From the NCBI RefSeq assembly GCF_038396765.1, contig NZ_CP150096.1, positions 3,703,001 to 3,767,000 on the forward strand: a DNA stretch of 64,000 bases. The letters are read 5' to 3'. Below are positions 16,727 through 25,467 of this stretch, one piece after another (position 1 is the first letter of the stretch; the number at the start of each line of letters is the position of its first letter). The translations under genes and the position numbers were made by a program. Below the pieces are notes generated by a model. That model was not told where the DNA came from. It saw only the letters and a list, made by a program, of their open reading frames with translations, and ran no database searches. The DNA is from Chitinophaga caseinilytica. GTDB lineage: Bacteria; Bacteroidota; Bacteroidia; Chitinophagales; Chitinophagaceae.

Positions 16727-17878
16727 GTGATACCAGACGAGCGCATACAGCAATTGATGGAGCTTTACCTCCAGGACCGTGCATCGGACCCCGAGCGCCA
16801 GGAGCTCATGGACATTATCGATGCGCGCCCGGACTTAGACTGGTACGCATTGCTGGCGCCTTCGTTCCGCGAGGACGGGGCAGACGGCACCTTCACCCCC
16901 GAAAGGTGGCAGCCCGTCCTGGACGCCATCCTGCAGCAGGAGCCCGCGGAACGGCAAGCCCCGCGCATCAGGCGCCTCCACCGCACCTGGTGGGCGGCGG
17001 CTGCGGTACTGCTCCTGCTCGCAGGGGCTGCTGCCTGGCTGCTCAATGGCCGCCATGCCCGGCCCGATGCGCCGCAGGCCATTGTTACGGACATCCCCGC
17101 AGGCGGGAACCATGCCGTGCTGCAACTGGCCAGCGGGCAACGCATCACGCTGGACAGTGCCCGGGGCAATATCGTACAACAGGGAAGCCTGCAGGTCAGC
17201 GCCGACAGCGGCGCCATTTCCTACCTGGGGAAAGCCGCCGCGCCGGAATACCACACGCTCTTTACCAAACGGGGCGGACAATACAAGCTGCAATTGCCCG
17301 ACGGCACGAAAGTCTGGCTGAACGCGGCATCGTCCATCACCTTCCCGACGTATTTCGACGGCGAAACCCGCAAGGTGTCCGTCACCGGCGAAGCGTATTT
17401 CGAAGTGGCGAAAAACGCCGCGCAACCATTTGTAGTACAAGTCAACCAAATGCATATCACCGTATTGGGCACGCATTTCAATATCAATGCGTATAGCGAC
17501 GAGCCCGATGCGAGAACAACGCTGCTCGAAGGCGCCGTGCGCATCACGGCCGGCCGCTACATGGCCGTACTGGCCCCCGGCCAGCAGGCGCGGGTGGCAA
17601 AAGAAAAGGCCCTTACCATCGTTGACGACGTAAACGTGGAAGACGTGGTGGCCTGGAAGAACGGGTATACCGTATTCGAAAACGCCGACATCGCCACCAT
17701 CATGCGGCAGGTAGCCCGCTGGTACGATGTGGAAGTGGTATTCGAAGGAGAAATGCCGGTCCGCCATTTCGTAGGGGGGATCTCGCGCAACTCGAGCCTG
17801 CAGGAGCTGCTGCGGCTATTGGAATTCGAAAATGTAAAGCTCAGGATAAAAGGGCGGAAAATTATAGTGAAACCGTAA
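16727..17878 (+). CDS. FecR-family anti-sigma factor
   Basis: A 383-residue inner-membrane anti-sigma protein starting from GTG. The N-terminal cytoplasmic part (about 1-85) would bind the sigma factor. A transmembrane helix lies at about 87-106. The periplasmic FecR domain is at about 175-275 (YKLQLPDGTKVWLNAASSITFP, then VTGEAYFEVAKNAAQPFVVQV) and a DUF4974 domain at about 315-383 (ATIMRQVARWYDVEVVFEG). It receives the signal from the STN domain of the TonB receptor encoded next. Confidence 0.93.
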   Translation: MIPDERIQQLMELYLQDRASDPERQELMDIIDARPDLDWYALLAPSFREDGADGTFTPERWQPVLDAILQQEPAERQAPRIRRLHRTWWAAAAVLLLLAGAAAWLLNGRHARPDAPQAIVTDIPAGGNHAVLQLASGQRITLDSARGNIVQQGSLQVSADSGAISYLGKAAAPEYHTLFTKRGGQYKLQLPDGTKVWLNAASSITFPTYFDGETRKVSVTGEAYFEVAKNAAQPFVVQVNQMHITVLGTHFNINAYSDEPDARTTLLEGAVRITAGRYMAVLAPGQQARVAKEKALTIVDDVNVEDVVAWKNGYTVFENADIATIMRQVARWYDVEVVFEGEMPVRHFVGGISRNSSLQELLRLLEFENVKLRIKGRKIIVKP

Positions 17879-17883
17879 GTGAC

Positions 17884-18027
17884 ATGAGACGGGGTTTTAC
17901 GGTGTTGCCGGACGGATTGTCCGCAACGCCGGAGGGGAAGCTATTGCATCATGTGAATGTATTATCAACCAGGAAGGCATACAAAAGGCAGGAAGCGCTC
18001 GCGAGGCTCCGTGCTGCATTTGGGTAA
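17884..18027 (+). CDS. Candidate 47-codon small ORF between fecR and susC
   Basis: ATG at 17884 opens a 47-codon frame starting MRRGFTVLPDGLSATPEGKL and ending in a basic stretch KAYKRQEALARLRAAFG, with stop TAA at 18025-18027. It fills most of the fecR-susC gap. No signal peptide or known motif is visible, and an open frame of this length can occur by chance. It overlaps the hairpin at 17901-17930. Confidence 0.2.
   Translation: MRRGFTVLPDGLSATPEGKLLHHVNVLSTRKAYKRQEALARLRAAFG
17901..17930 (+). promoter_or_regulatory. Hairpin in the fecR-susC intergenic region
   Basis: The arm 17901-17913 pairs with 17919-17930 (12 bp with one bulged C and one G-U) over a 5-nt loop. No T run follows, so it is not a simple terminator. 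It could be a processing or attenuation structure or a protein-binding palindrome. Confidence 0.4.
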
Positions 18028-18033
18028 TCCTTC

Positions 18034-18058
18034 CCTTCCAATGATTTCAATTGGGAGG
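18034..18058 (+). promoter_or_regulatory. Hairpin enclosing the susC Shine-Dalgarno-like site
   Basis: CCTTCCAAT (18034-18042) pairs with ATTGGGAGG (18050-18058), nine pairs with one G-U and a 7-nt loop. GGGAGG (18053-18058), ten bases before the ATG at 18069, lies wholly in the 3' arm, so initiation could be gated by folding. Confidence 0.45.
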
Positions 18059-18068
18059 TCATTCGGTC

Positions 18069-21000
18069 ATGAACCCAAAAATCGCTAGAACCATGAATGT
18101 TTATTCGTTGCCGGCGCGCGTAGTGCCCGGGATCAACCAGAAATCCACCCGCCGCACCGGCGCCATCCTCGCGTGGCTGCTGTGCTGCATACTGTCGGGA
18201 TCCGCCGCCATGGCGCAGAAAATCACATTGAACGAAAAGAACGCATCGCTGAAAAAGATCTTTCAGCAAATACAGAAACAGTCGGACTACGTTTTCCTCT
18301 ATGAGAAAGGCCTGCTGGACAATACCCTGCCGGTAACGATCCAGGTGAGAGACGAGCCGATCGATCTGGTACTCAGCTTTTGTTTTCTTAACCAACCATT
18401 ATCCTATATCGTCTCCGGCAAGAACATCGGAGTCAGGAGAATTGCCAGCCCCGCCACCACGCGTGAGCTCAAGGTGCCCGATTCGCCGTCGGGGGAGGAG
18501 CTCGTGATCAACGGCATCGTCATGGACAGTCTCGGTTTTGCGAAGCCGGGCGTGACGGTGGTGCTCGTTCCCCGCGGCAATCGCCCCAAAACGATCACGT
18601 TCACCGATGCGAACGGCGTGTTCGAATTGAGCGGGCAGAAGGGCGACCGGCTGGAGTTTACGGCGGTAGGGCATAAAAACGAGGAGGTCCGGTTCAACGG
18701 CGAAACGCATCCGTTCCGCATCACGATGCGGGTGATGCCCATAGAAATGAACGTGGTAGTGGTGGACGATGTGAACCTCAGCAAAAAGCGCATCCCGTTC
18801 ACCGACACCATCGATATGACGCACCGCACGCACCTCAACCTGGGGCAGCTGCTCCAGGGGACCATCCCGGGCCTGACACTCCAGAATTCCTCGCAAAGCG
18901 TGCAAACGCTCTATAGCATCGACTTCGACGGCGCCGTGGTAGCCGGCTCGGGCACCCCCACGGTAGAAGCCATGCGCGATTCCTACAACCAGTACAAAAG
19001 CTATTACGTTGCGGCGGGATATCCTACGTTCGAATCGTGGATCAATTCCTTCAAAGGCAAATTCAAATTCAATTACCGCACTTCGGTCAACAATAACGGC
19101 CTGGTGCCGCAGCTCCGCGGCGTGAGCGGGTTTAACGGCGATATGTCGGGCATGCTGGTGGTGTTGGACGGCTTTCCGCAGGAAGGGTTCCCTGCTACGC
19201 TGTCGATGGCCAACATCCAGTCGGTAGAGATCATCAAAAACCCGGAAGAGCTCGCCAAATGGGGCGCCAGGGCGGCGGGCGGTATTATCATGATCACCAG
19301 CAAACGCGGCACGGCCGGCAAGCTGGAGCTGAGCTATGCATCGAACTATTACTACTCGCCGGCGCCGAAGCTGAACCGGCAAAAAATGCGGCTGGCTTCG
19401 TCGGCCGATATCATCGACTATATGCGTTCCGCTTCGGATTCCGGATTTTTGGTGCTGGGCCGGAAAGATTATCCCATGACGGCCTTCAATCTCAATGCCG
19501 CCGAGCGCTTGTTGCAGCAATGGCAACAGGGCACGATTTCGGACGAGGATTACAGGAGGGGAGCGGATTCCCTCAGCCGGCTGTCTAACGAAAGCCAGCT
19601 GGGGCTCCTCCAGCAAGACGAGTTCAACCAGAACCAGACGCTCACGCTCGCCGGCGGCGCAGGCGGATGGAGGTTCCGGGCGGCGGGCGGCTACAATTCG
19701 GGCCGCAGCATGGCCCTGCGCGACCGCAGCCGTGTGCTCAGCCTCAACGTTTTCAACGATTTCATATTGCTTCGCAACAAGCTACGCGCACAGTGGTACG
19801 TCAACACTTCCGAGGGCCGATCGCGCGGAGGGGTGAATGCCGACTTCCGTTCGCTGCAGCCTTATCAAATGCTCCTCGATCCTGAGGGGAACTACGTATA
19901 CGATTATTCCTCGTTCCACCCCGGCGCCAATGCCGCCATTAAAAAATACGGCTATGAGGATTTTGGCGTCAATTTGCTGGAAGACGCGCGCATCAACAGC
20001 ACCGAATCCCGCAACCTGGCGCTGCAATCGCGCCTGAACACCGACTGGGACCTGCTGCCTTACCTGAAATGGTCCAATTCTTTCCAGTTCGACCTCAACG
20101 GGTCGCGCACCGAAGACCTGAAAGCCGCCGGGTCGAGCGCCGTTCGGGCACTGGTGAACGAATACGGCAGCCCGGTATTCGATAATTTCAATAACGTCAC
20201 CGGCGTCGATTTTTACGTGCCCCGCGGCGGCATCATGCGCAAATCCGAACAGAAAGGACACGCGTGGAACCTCCGGTCGGCCCTGCAATTCAACAAGACC
20301 TTCGGCAAACATGCGGTGATGGCGGCGATCGGCGGCGGCGGCGCTGCAGATGCAAGACGACGACCTTCCTACGAAACCATATACGGCTACGATCCACAAA
20401 CGGGACGCGGCATCCCGGTCCGTTTGCCGGACCCCGACCCCACGGCGGGCATCATTAATCTGTACAGCCTGCCCGGGTCGTACTGGCAGGATACGTACGG
20501 CAGAATGGTATATCCTTCGACGTTACTGGTGCCCAATGCGGGCGATACCACGCAAACGCGCGGTTTGAACTGGAATGCGGCGCTTTCATATGCGTTCGAC
20601 AGCACCTTTTTGCTGAACGGGCGCTACAATTCCACGCTCGGCCAGAATTACGGCCATGCCACTCCCTACACCGTCATGGCCAGCTACAACGGAGAAGCGG
20701 GCTGGCGGCTTCGCCGGATGGGATTCCTGCGCTTGCCGAAGCTGGTCAGCGACCTGGTGGTTTCCGCCGGCGCCACCGGTTTCGAGCTGCCCGGATTACC
20801 GCCGCAGATCCAGGCGGCGCGTGTGTTGCAAAGCAGCTGGAATAATTACGGGATCTGGGTGAGCGGGTTCAACCTGCCCCAGCAAAACGGCCAAAAATCC
20901 CTCAACATATATGAAAAGCTGCGGATCGGGCTGCACGAAAACCGCATCCTGCTCGATGTGGCTTACAATACCCTGCGCACCGAATACCTCGACGGCGAAA

Positions 21001-22280
21001 AAGTGGTCCGCCAGACCCGGAACTACGTAGGCGCCAACGGCCGGTTTAAAATGCGGGAGGGCTTGCTGCTGCTTATTGCCGGATATGGCTATTCGCTGGA
21101 CGGGCAGCCGCAGACGAACCTGCGGATCGCTTACGACATTGCCCGGGAAACGTATTTCCATGCCAGGTCGGTCAGCAAGCTGTCTGCCGATTTCATCCTG
21201 CAAAACATCAGCTCCTACCAGGGGATGGAGCTGATGACGGAAACCAATGCCCCATTGGCGGACGGCGGTTTTTCGATGGCGGTGAATACCAATTTCGGGC
21301 TTTTGCCGCCGAAGGTCCGCAACCTCGAAGCGCATGCCACATTGGGGATGTTCAACGACCGGCTCATGCTCGACCTGCGGTATTACCAGAAAAATACGGC
21401 AGGCCTGAACAACAACGTGCCCATTCCCACAGACCCCGCTACCGGCCTCGCTTCCAAGGTAACGTACAGTGAATTGGTGAACCGGGGTGTGGAGGCGTTC
21501 CTCAAGATCAGGGCGGTAGAGTCGGAGGGCTTCCATTATACGATCACCTTCAACGGCGCATATAACCGGAACGTGGTGCGCAGTGCGCCGCCGGTATATT
21601 TTTCTTCCACGCCGGGCTTCCTCAGCGCATACAGGAACGGGTACCCGACAGACAATATCTGGAGCTACCGCTGGGCGGGGCTCGATGGAACGGGGAGCCC
21701 CACGATCTACGATGCCAAAGGGCAGCAGACCGCCACGCCGGATTCGGCCACCCTGGCCGCGGCGCTGGTGTACAGCGGTGTGGCGCGGCCGCCTTATTCC
21801 GGCGGGTTCATCCAGGAATGGGATTACAAGGGCTTTTTCGCGAGAGCTACGCTGCTGCTGAATTTCGGGCATGTGATCCGGGAATATATCCCCGTGCCTT
21901 CCCGGGAAGCGGATAACAGCGCGCTGATCCGCGACCGCTGGCGCAAACCGGGCGACGAAGCCTTTACCGATGTGCCGGCCATGTCGGCAACGGCAGACGG
22001 CGGCTCGGTGCGGAGGCTGCTGGCGCAATATGCTACGAACAGCATCATGCCCGGGGATAACGTTCGCCTGCAGGAAGTGCAGCTCGGCTGGCAGGGCTCG
22101 CCGGGGAGGTTGTTCCGGAACTACCGGATCAAAGACCTGATGGTGTCGCTGCAGGTGATGAACCTGGCGGTGTGGTCGCGCAACAAGCTCAGCGTAGACC
22201 CCGAAACCGTGGCCAACACGGGCCAGATCGGCCTGCCGCGGCCCCGGCAATATTCCATGAGCGTAAACATGAAGTTTTAA
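18069..22280 (+). CDS. SusC/RagA-like TonB-dependent receptor with STN domain
   Basis: A 1403-residue outer-membrane transporter. Domains in order: signal peptide to about residue 50 (SGSAAMAQ), STN signalling domain about 55-120, carboxypeptidase-regulatory-like domain about 147-225, plug about 245-410 (MLVVLDGFP, VEIIKNPEELAKWGARAAGGIIMITSKRG), and a beta-barrel to the C-terminal aromatic residue (SMSVNMKF). ATG 18069 is preferred over TTG 18051 because of GGGAGG at 18053-18058. The STN domain pairs functionally with the FecR upstream. It is longer than usual SusC proteins because of STN and an unusual segment of about 67 residues in the plug. The ligand is unknown; SusD follows after 11 bases. 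Confidence 0.93.
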   Translation: MNPKIARTMNVYSLPARVVPGINQKSTRRTGAILAWLLCCILSGSAAMAQKITLNEKNASLKKIFQQIQKQSDYVFLYEKGLLDNTLPVTIQVRDEPIDLVLSFCFLNQPLSYIVSGKNIGVRRIASPATTRELKVPDSPSGEELVINGIVMDSLGFAKPGVTVVLVPRGNRPKTITFTDANGVFELSGQKGDRLEFTAVGHKNEEVRFNGETHPFRITMRVMPIEMNVVVVDDVNLSKKRIPFTDTIDMTHRTHLNLGQLLQGTIPGLTLQNSSQSVQTLYSIDFDGAVVAGSGTPTVEAMRDSYNQYKSYYVAAGYPTFESWINSFKGKFKFNYRTSVNNNGLVPQLRGVSGFNGDMSGMLVVLDGFPQEGFPATLSMANIQSVEIIKNPEELAKWGARAAGGIIMITSKRGTAGKLELSYASNYYYSPAPKLNRQKMRLASSADIIDYMRSASDSGFLVLGRKDYPMTAFNLNAAERLLQQWQQGTISDEDYRRGADSLSRLSNESQLGLLQQDEFNQNQTLTLAGGAGGWRFRAAGGYNSGRSMALRDRSRVLSLNVFNDFILLRNKLRAQWYVNTSEGRSRGGVNADFRSLQPYQMLLDPEGNYVYDYSSFHPGANAAIKKYGYEDFGVNLLEDARINSTESRNLALQSRLNTDWDLLPYLKWSNSFQFDLNGSRTEDLKAAGSSAVRALVNEYGSPVFDNFNNVTGVDFYVPRGGIMRKSEQKGHAWNLRSALQFNKTFGKHAVMAAIGGGGAADARRRPSYETIYGYDPQTGRGIPVRLPDPDPTAGIINLYSLPGSYWQDTYGRMVYPSTLLVPNAGDTTQTRGLNWNAALSYAFDSTFLLNGRYNSTLGQNYGHATPYTVMASYNGEAGWRLRRMGFLRLPKLVSDLVVSAGATGFELPGLPPQIQAARVLQSSWNNYGIWVSGFNLPQQNGQKSLNIYEKLRIGLHENRILLDVAYNTLRTEYLDGEKVVRQTRNYVGANGRFKMREGLLLLIAGYGYSLDGQPQTNLRIAYDIARETYFHARSVSKLSADFILQNISSYQGMELMTETNAPLADGGFSMAVNTNFGLLPPKVRNLEAHATLGMFNDRLMLDLRYYQKNTAGLNNNVPIPTDPATGLASKVTYSELVNRGVEAFLKIRAVESEGFHYTITFNGAYNRNVVRSAPPVYFSSTPGFLSAYRNGYPTDNIWSYRWAGLDGTGSPTIYDAKGQQTATPDSATLAAALVYSGVARPPYSGGFIQEWDYKGFFARATLLLNFGHVIREYIPVPSREADNSALIRDRWRKPGDEAFTDVPAMSATADGGSVRRLLAQYATNSIMPGDNVRLQEVQLGWQGSPGRLFRNYRIKDLMVSLQVMNLAVWSRNKLSVDPETVANTGQIGLPRPRQYSMSVNMKF

Positions 22281-22291
22281 CAAGCAGACGC

Positions 22292-23683
22292 ATGCATATG
22301 GCTAGATTATATTTTCAACGGAATGCCGCCAGCTATTGGATGCTGGGGGTGCTATGCCTGGCGCAGGTGCTGCTGCAGGGCTGCGATAAATTCTTCGACG
22401 TGCGGCCGGATACTTCGGTCGTGAACCCGACAACGCTGAAAGATTTCCAGGAGATGCTGAACAACGATTCGCTCGCGCTGTGCAATTTCATGCTGGCCGA
22501 TTTTACGAGCGACGATCTGCGGCTGGAAGACGCGCATGTCTCGGCCGCGCCGGCTTCCTCCTACACCCAGGCCTGGCTTTGGGGCGCTTCGGTGTGGCGC
22601 CCGGGTGAAGACGATTTCATGTACAATACTGCCTATAGCCGGATTCTGCAGATGAACATCATCCTCGACCGGGTAGGCCGTACCGCCGGGAAGGAATCCG
22701 ACAAGGAGCTGGTAAAGGCGCAGGCCCTGATCAACCGTGCCTGGTATTACCTGCAGCTGGCGAACAGCTACGGGGCCGATTACCGGGCTCCGGTGGCCGC
22801 TACCGACCTGGCCGTTCCGCTCATCCTCGCGCCAGACGCTACGGTGATGCCCGTTCGCGCCACCGTGAAGGCGGTGTACGACAGGGTGCTGGAAGACCTT
22901 CAGGCGGCCGTTGCATCGCCTTCGCTGCCGGGCATGGGGCAAGACGTGCTGCATCCCGGAAAGGCGGCGGGCCTGGCGTTGCTGGCCCGGGCTTATTTGT
23001 ACATGGGCCGATACACCGAAGCGCAGCAGGCCGCGGAGGCATCGCTGGCGATCCACAGCCAGCTGCATAAATACACGCAGGATTTTGCCGCTCCCACCAG
23101 CCTGCTCGACCTCTCCCGTAACCCTGAAGTGCTGCTGGCGCGGATGTGCATAGACTATACGTTTTTTGGTATCCGGTTCACCGGCTTTTTCATCGATCCC
23201 GGGCTGAAGGCTTTGCTTGGCGACAACGACCTGCGGCGCACGGCCCATTTCAGCGGAGACCAGTACGCGGTGGGCAACATGACTAATTCCATGACCTGCG
23301 ATTATAGCGTGGGCGTGGCGGAAGTGATGCTCATCCGGGCGGAATGCCTGGCCAGGAAAAACGACGGGGCGGGGGCGATGGAGATCGTGAACACGGTCCG
23401 GAAAAACCGGCTGGCGCAGTATTCGCCTTTGGACGGAGGAACGAACGTGCTCAAAACCGTACTGGAAGAAAGAAGGAGGGAGCTGTTTTACCGCGGTGGC
23501 CTCCGCCTGTTCGACCTGAAGCGGCTGAACCGGGATAACGCTTTCGCACAAACGGTACAAAGAACGAAAGACGACGGCATAACGGTGCAAGCCTCGCTGG
23601 TACCGAATTCCCCGCGTTACCTCCTGCCTTTTTCGCCCGTTATCATCGCCAATAATCCGGCAATCATCCAAAACCCGCGATAA
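22292..23683 (+). CDS. SusD/RagB-like outer-membrane lipoprotein
   Basis: A 463-residue surface lipoprotein that would lid the SusC channel and bind its ligand. The signal sequence ends in LLQGCDKFFDVRP (lipobox Cys). The SusD-type TPR helices include AQALINRAWYYLQLANSYG and GLALLARAYLYMGRYTEAQQAAEASL. The C-terminal VLEERRRELFYRGGLRLFDLKRL is the family signature. ATG 22292 (or 22298) is chosen over the longer frame, which overlaps susC with non-SusD residues. No glycoside hydrolase is encoded in the following run, so the ligand need not be a glycan. Confidence 0.92.
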   Translation: MHMARLYFQRNAASYWMLGVLCLAQVLLQGCDKFFDVRPDTSVVNPTTLKDFQEMLNNDSLALCNFMLADFTSDDLRLEDAHVSAAPASSYTQAWLWGASVWRPGEDDFMYNTAYSRILQMNIILDRVGRTAGKESDKELVKAQALINRAWYYLQLANSYGADYRAPVAATDLAVPLILAPDATVMPVRATVKAVYDRVLEDLQAAVASPSLPGMGQDVLHPGKAAGLALLARAYLYMGRYTEAQQAAEASLAIHSQLHKYTQDFAAPTSLLDLSRNPEVLLARMCIDYTFFGIRFTGFFIDPGLKALLGDNDLRRTAHFSGDQYAVGNMTNSMTCDYSVGVAEVMLIRAECLARKNDGAGAMEIVNTVRKNRLAQYSPLDGGTNVLKTVLEERRRELFYRGGLRLFDLKRLNRDNAFAQTVQRTKDDGITVQASLVPNSPRYLLPFSPVIIANNPAIIQNPR

Positions 23684-23686
23684 GCC

Positions 23687-24400
23687 ATGTCCATTTCCAC
23701 TGTAACCCAGCGCGTATTTTCATTGCCGCCCGCGCGGCAGCAAAGCGCCGTTCGCCAGCGGCAGGAGCTGGAGGCCGGATTCAGCACGCTCGTGCAAGAT
23801 CATTCGGCGAAGCTTTTACATATTGTTACCTACCTCACGCGCAACCGGCAAACGGCGGAAGATATCGTACAGGAAACGTTTCTCCGGCTCTGGGAGCGGC
23901 GCACAACGATCGTTCCCGAAAACGTGGGCGGGTGGTTGTACCGTGTGGCCTGGAACCTCGCGCAGGCGCACCTGAAAAGGGAATCCTGCCGGCATAAGGT
24001 ACATGCGGCCTGGAGCCTCGGTCAGCAGAATTCCACAGCCGCCGCGGAGCCTTTGCTGCAAAAGGAAAGCGCCCGTCAATTCAATATTGCCTACGAAAAG
24101 CTGCCGGAACAGCAGCAGAAAATATACGGGCTCAGCAAGCTGAAAGGCCTTAACCGCCACGAGATCGCCGAGCGGATGAACATCTCCCCGCTCACGGTGA
24201 GAAACCATCTCGCGCGGGCCGTGCAGTTCATGAAAGAACATGCAGGCGCCGTTTCGCTCTTCTTCCTTTTTTTCCTTTTCAACCATCTTTTTTTCATCGC
24301 GCTGGTACAAATCCTGTTCCCGATGATTTATATATCAAACGGCAACCGGCCTACGCTACACCCGGACCTTCCCTTCCGTCAAAAACAGTTGCGGCAATGA
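23687..24400 (+). CDS. ECF sigma factor with C-terminal membrane segment
   Basis: A 237-residue sigma-70 family protein starting three bases after susD. Region 2 is about residues 30-100 (AEDIVQETFLRLWERR, GGWLYRVAWNLAQAHLKR) and region 4 about 135-185 (LPEQQQKIYGLSKLKGLNRHEIAERMNISPLTVRNHLARAVQFMK). Unusually, about 29 hydrophobic residues follow (about 187-215, AVSLFFLFFLFNHLFFIALV then QILFPMIYI), long enough for a membrane helix, and then a polar tail of about 20 residues. No FecR partner is adjacent. It may be membrane-tethered. It could be regulated within the same operon it helps express; that is inference. Confidence 0.85.
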   Translation: MSISTVTQRVFSLPPARQQSAVRQRQELEAGFSTLVQDHSAKLLHIVTYLTRNRQTAEDIVQETFLRLWERRTTIVPENVGGWLYRVAWNLAQAHLKRESCRHKVHAAWSLGQQNSTAAAEPLLQKESARQFNIAYEKLPEQQQKIYGLSKLKGLNRHEIAERMNISPLTVRNHLARAVQFMKEHAGAVSLFFLFFLFNHLFFIALVQILFPMIYISNGNRPTLHPDLPFRQKQLRQ

Positions 24401-24452
24401 AATTGGCGGCGCGCTGACGCCGCACTTCAAACGCCGGCGCACGGAGGCTTTC

Positions 24453-24509
24453 ATGGCAACGGCCATGGAAACGGGGATGCCATGCCCATGCCGGAGAATT
24501 TCCCGCTAA
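24453..24509 (+). CDS. Candidate 18-codon leader peptide before the GldA-like gene
   Basis: GGAGG (24443-24447) sits five bases before an ATG opening MATAMETGMPCPCRRISR, stop at 24507-24509, 18 bases before the ABC ATPase gene. The good ribosome-binding spacing is notable, but the peptide is too short to judge by sequence alone. Confidence 0.2.
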   Translation: MATAMETGMPCPCRRISR

Positions 24510-24527
24510 TCGTCAAACGCTCATCAC

Positions 24528-25457
24528 ATGCATCCGATTCTAAAAACAGAACATCTTTCACACCGCTACAGCAGCGCCTGGGCCATCCGCGACATCAACA
24601 TCGAGATCGAAAGCGCGGGCATCGTAGGATTGCTGGGCTCGAACGGGGCCGGCAAATCCACCACGATGAACATCATTTGCGGCGTTTTGAACCAGACGGA
24701 AGGAAACGTATTCATCAACGGATTCGATCTCCGGAAACAGCCCGAAGCGGCGAAAAGGGAGATCGGCTTCCTGCCGCAGAACCCACCGCTGTATACAGAC
24801 CTGACGATCGATGAATACCTCCTGTATTGCGCACAGCTCCGCCTCATCCCGAAAGACAGGATCAAATCCGCCGTGGAAGAAGCTAAAGAGCGCTGCGGAT
24901 TGGCGCACTTCAGCTCGCGGCTCATCAAAAACCTTTCCGGCGGTTACCGCCAGCGCGTAGGCATCGCACAGGCGATCATCCACAAGCCGAAGCTGGTAGT
25001 GATGGACGAGCCCACCAATGGCCTCGATCCCAATCAGCTCATCGAAGCGCGGAAGCTGATCCGCGAAATCGCCGTCGACCATTCCGTGTTGCTTTCCTCG
25101 CACATCCTTTCGGAAATCAACCTCCTCTGCCGCGACATCATCATGATCGAATCGGGCAGGATGGTGTTTTCCGACAGTATGGACGCGTTCAATAATTATG
25201 TGCAGTCGAAAGTGATCCTCCTGCGCATGGACCATCCGCCGCAGAAAAGTGAGCTCCAGCACATCCAGGGCGTAACGCAGGTGGAATTCCTGTCGGACCG
25301 GCAGGTGCGCGTGTATTTCGACGGCTCACAGGAAGATATTTCCGAGCGGCTGATCGCGGCGAGCGTGGCGCAAGGATGGAAGCTGAAGGAAATCGGGCCG
25401 GACAAGGGGCTGCTCGACGATGTATTCAAACAACTCTCTTCCCAGTCTCTCCTGTAA
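24528..25457 (+). CDS. GldA-like ABC transporter ATP-binding protein
   Basis: A 309-residue ABC ATPase. Walker A GSNGAGKST is at residues 37-45, FLPQNPPLYTDLT includes the Q-loop, LSGGYRQR is at 136-143 and Walker B LVVMDEPTNGLDP at about 156-168, followed by a C-terminal regulatory extension. The GLLGSNGAGKSTTMNIICG and VFINGFDL context resembles GldA of the gliding-associated transporter. It would energise the two membrane proteins encoded next, the first only 10 bases downstream. Gliding itself needs many other genes not present here, so GldA-like is used only as a family label. Confidence 0.88.
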   Translation: MHPILKTEHLSHRYSSAWAIRDINIEIESAGIVGLLGSNGAGKSTTMNIICGVLNQTEGNVFINGFDLRKQPEAAKREIGFLPQNPPLYTDLTIDEYLLYCAQLRLIPKDRIKSAVEEAKERCGLAHFSSRLIKNLSGGYRQRVGIAQAIIHKPKLVVMDEPTNGLDPNQLIEARKLIREIAVDHSVLLSSHILSEINLLCRDIIMIESGRMVFSDSMDAFNNYVQSKVILLRMDHPPQKSELQHIQGVTQVEFLSDRQVRVYFDGSQEDISERLIAASVAQGWKLKEIGPDKGLLDDVFKQLSSQSLL

Positions 25458-25467
25458 ATCCATGCCC

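Noticed and set aside
20796..22283. 495-codon frame antisense to susC
   Set aside because: Shadow of the SusC barrel-coding region; no recognisable protein features.
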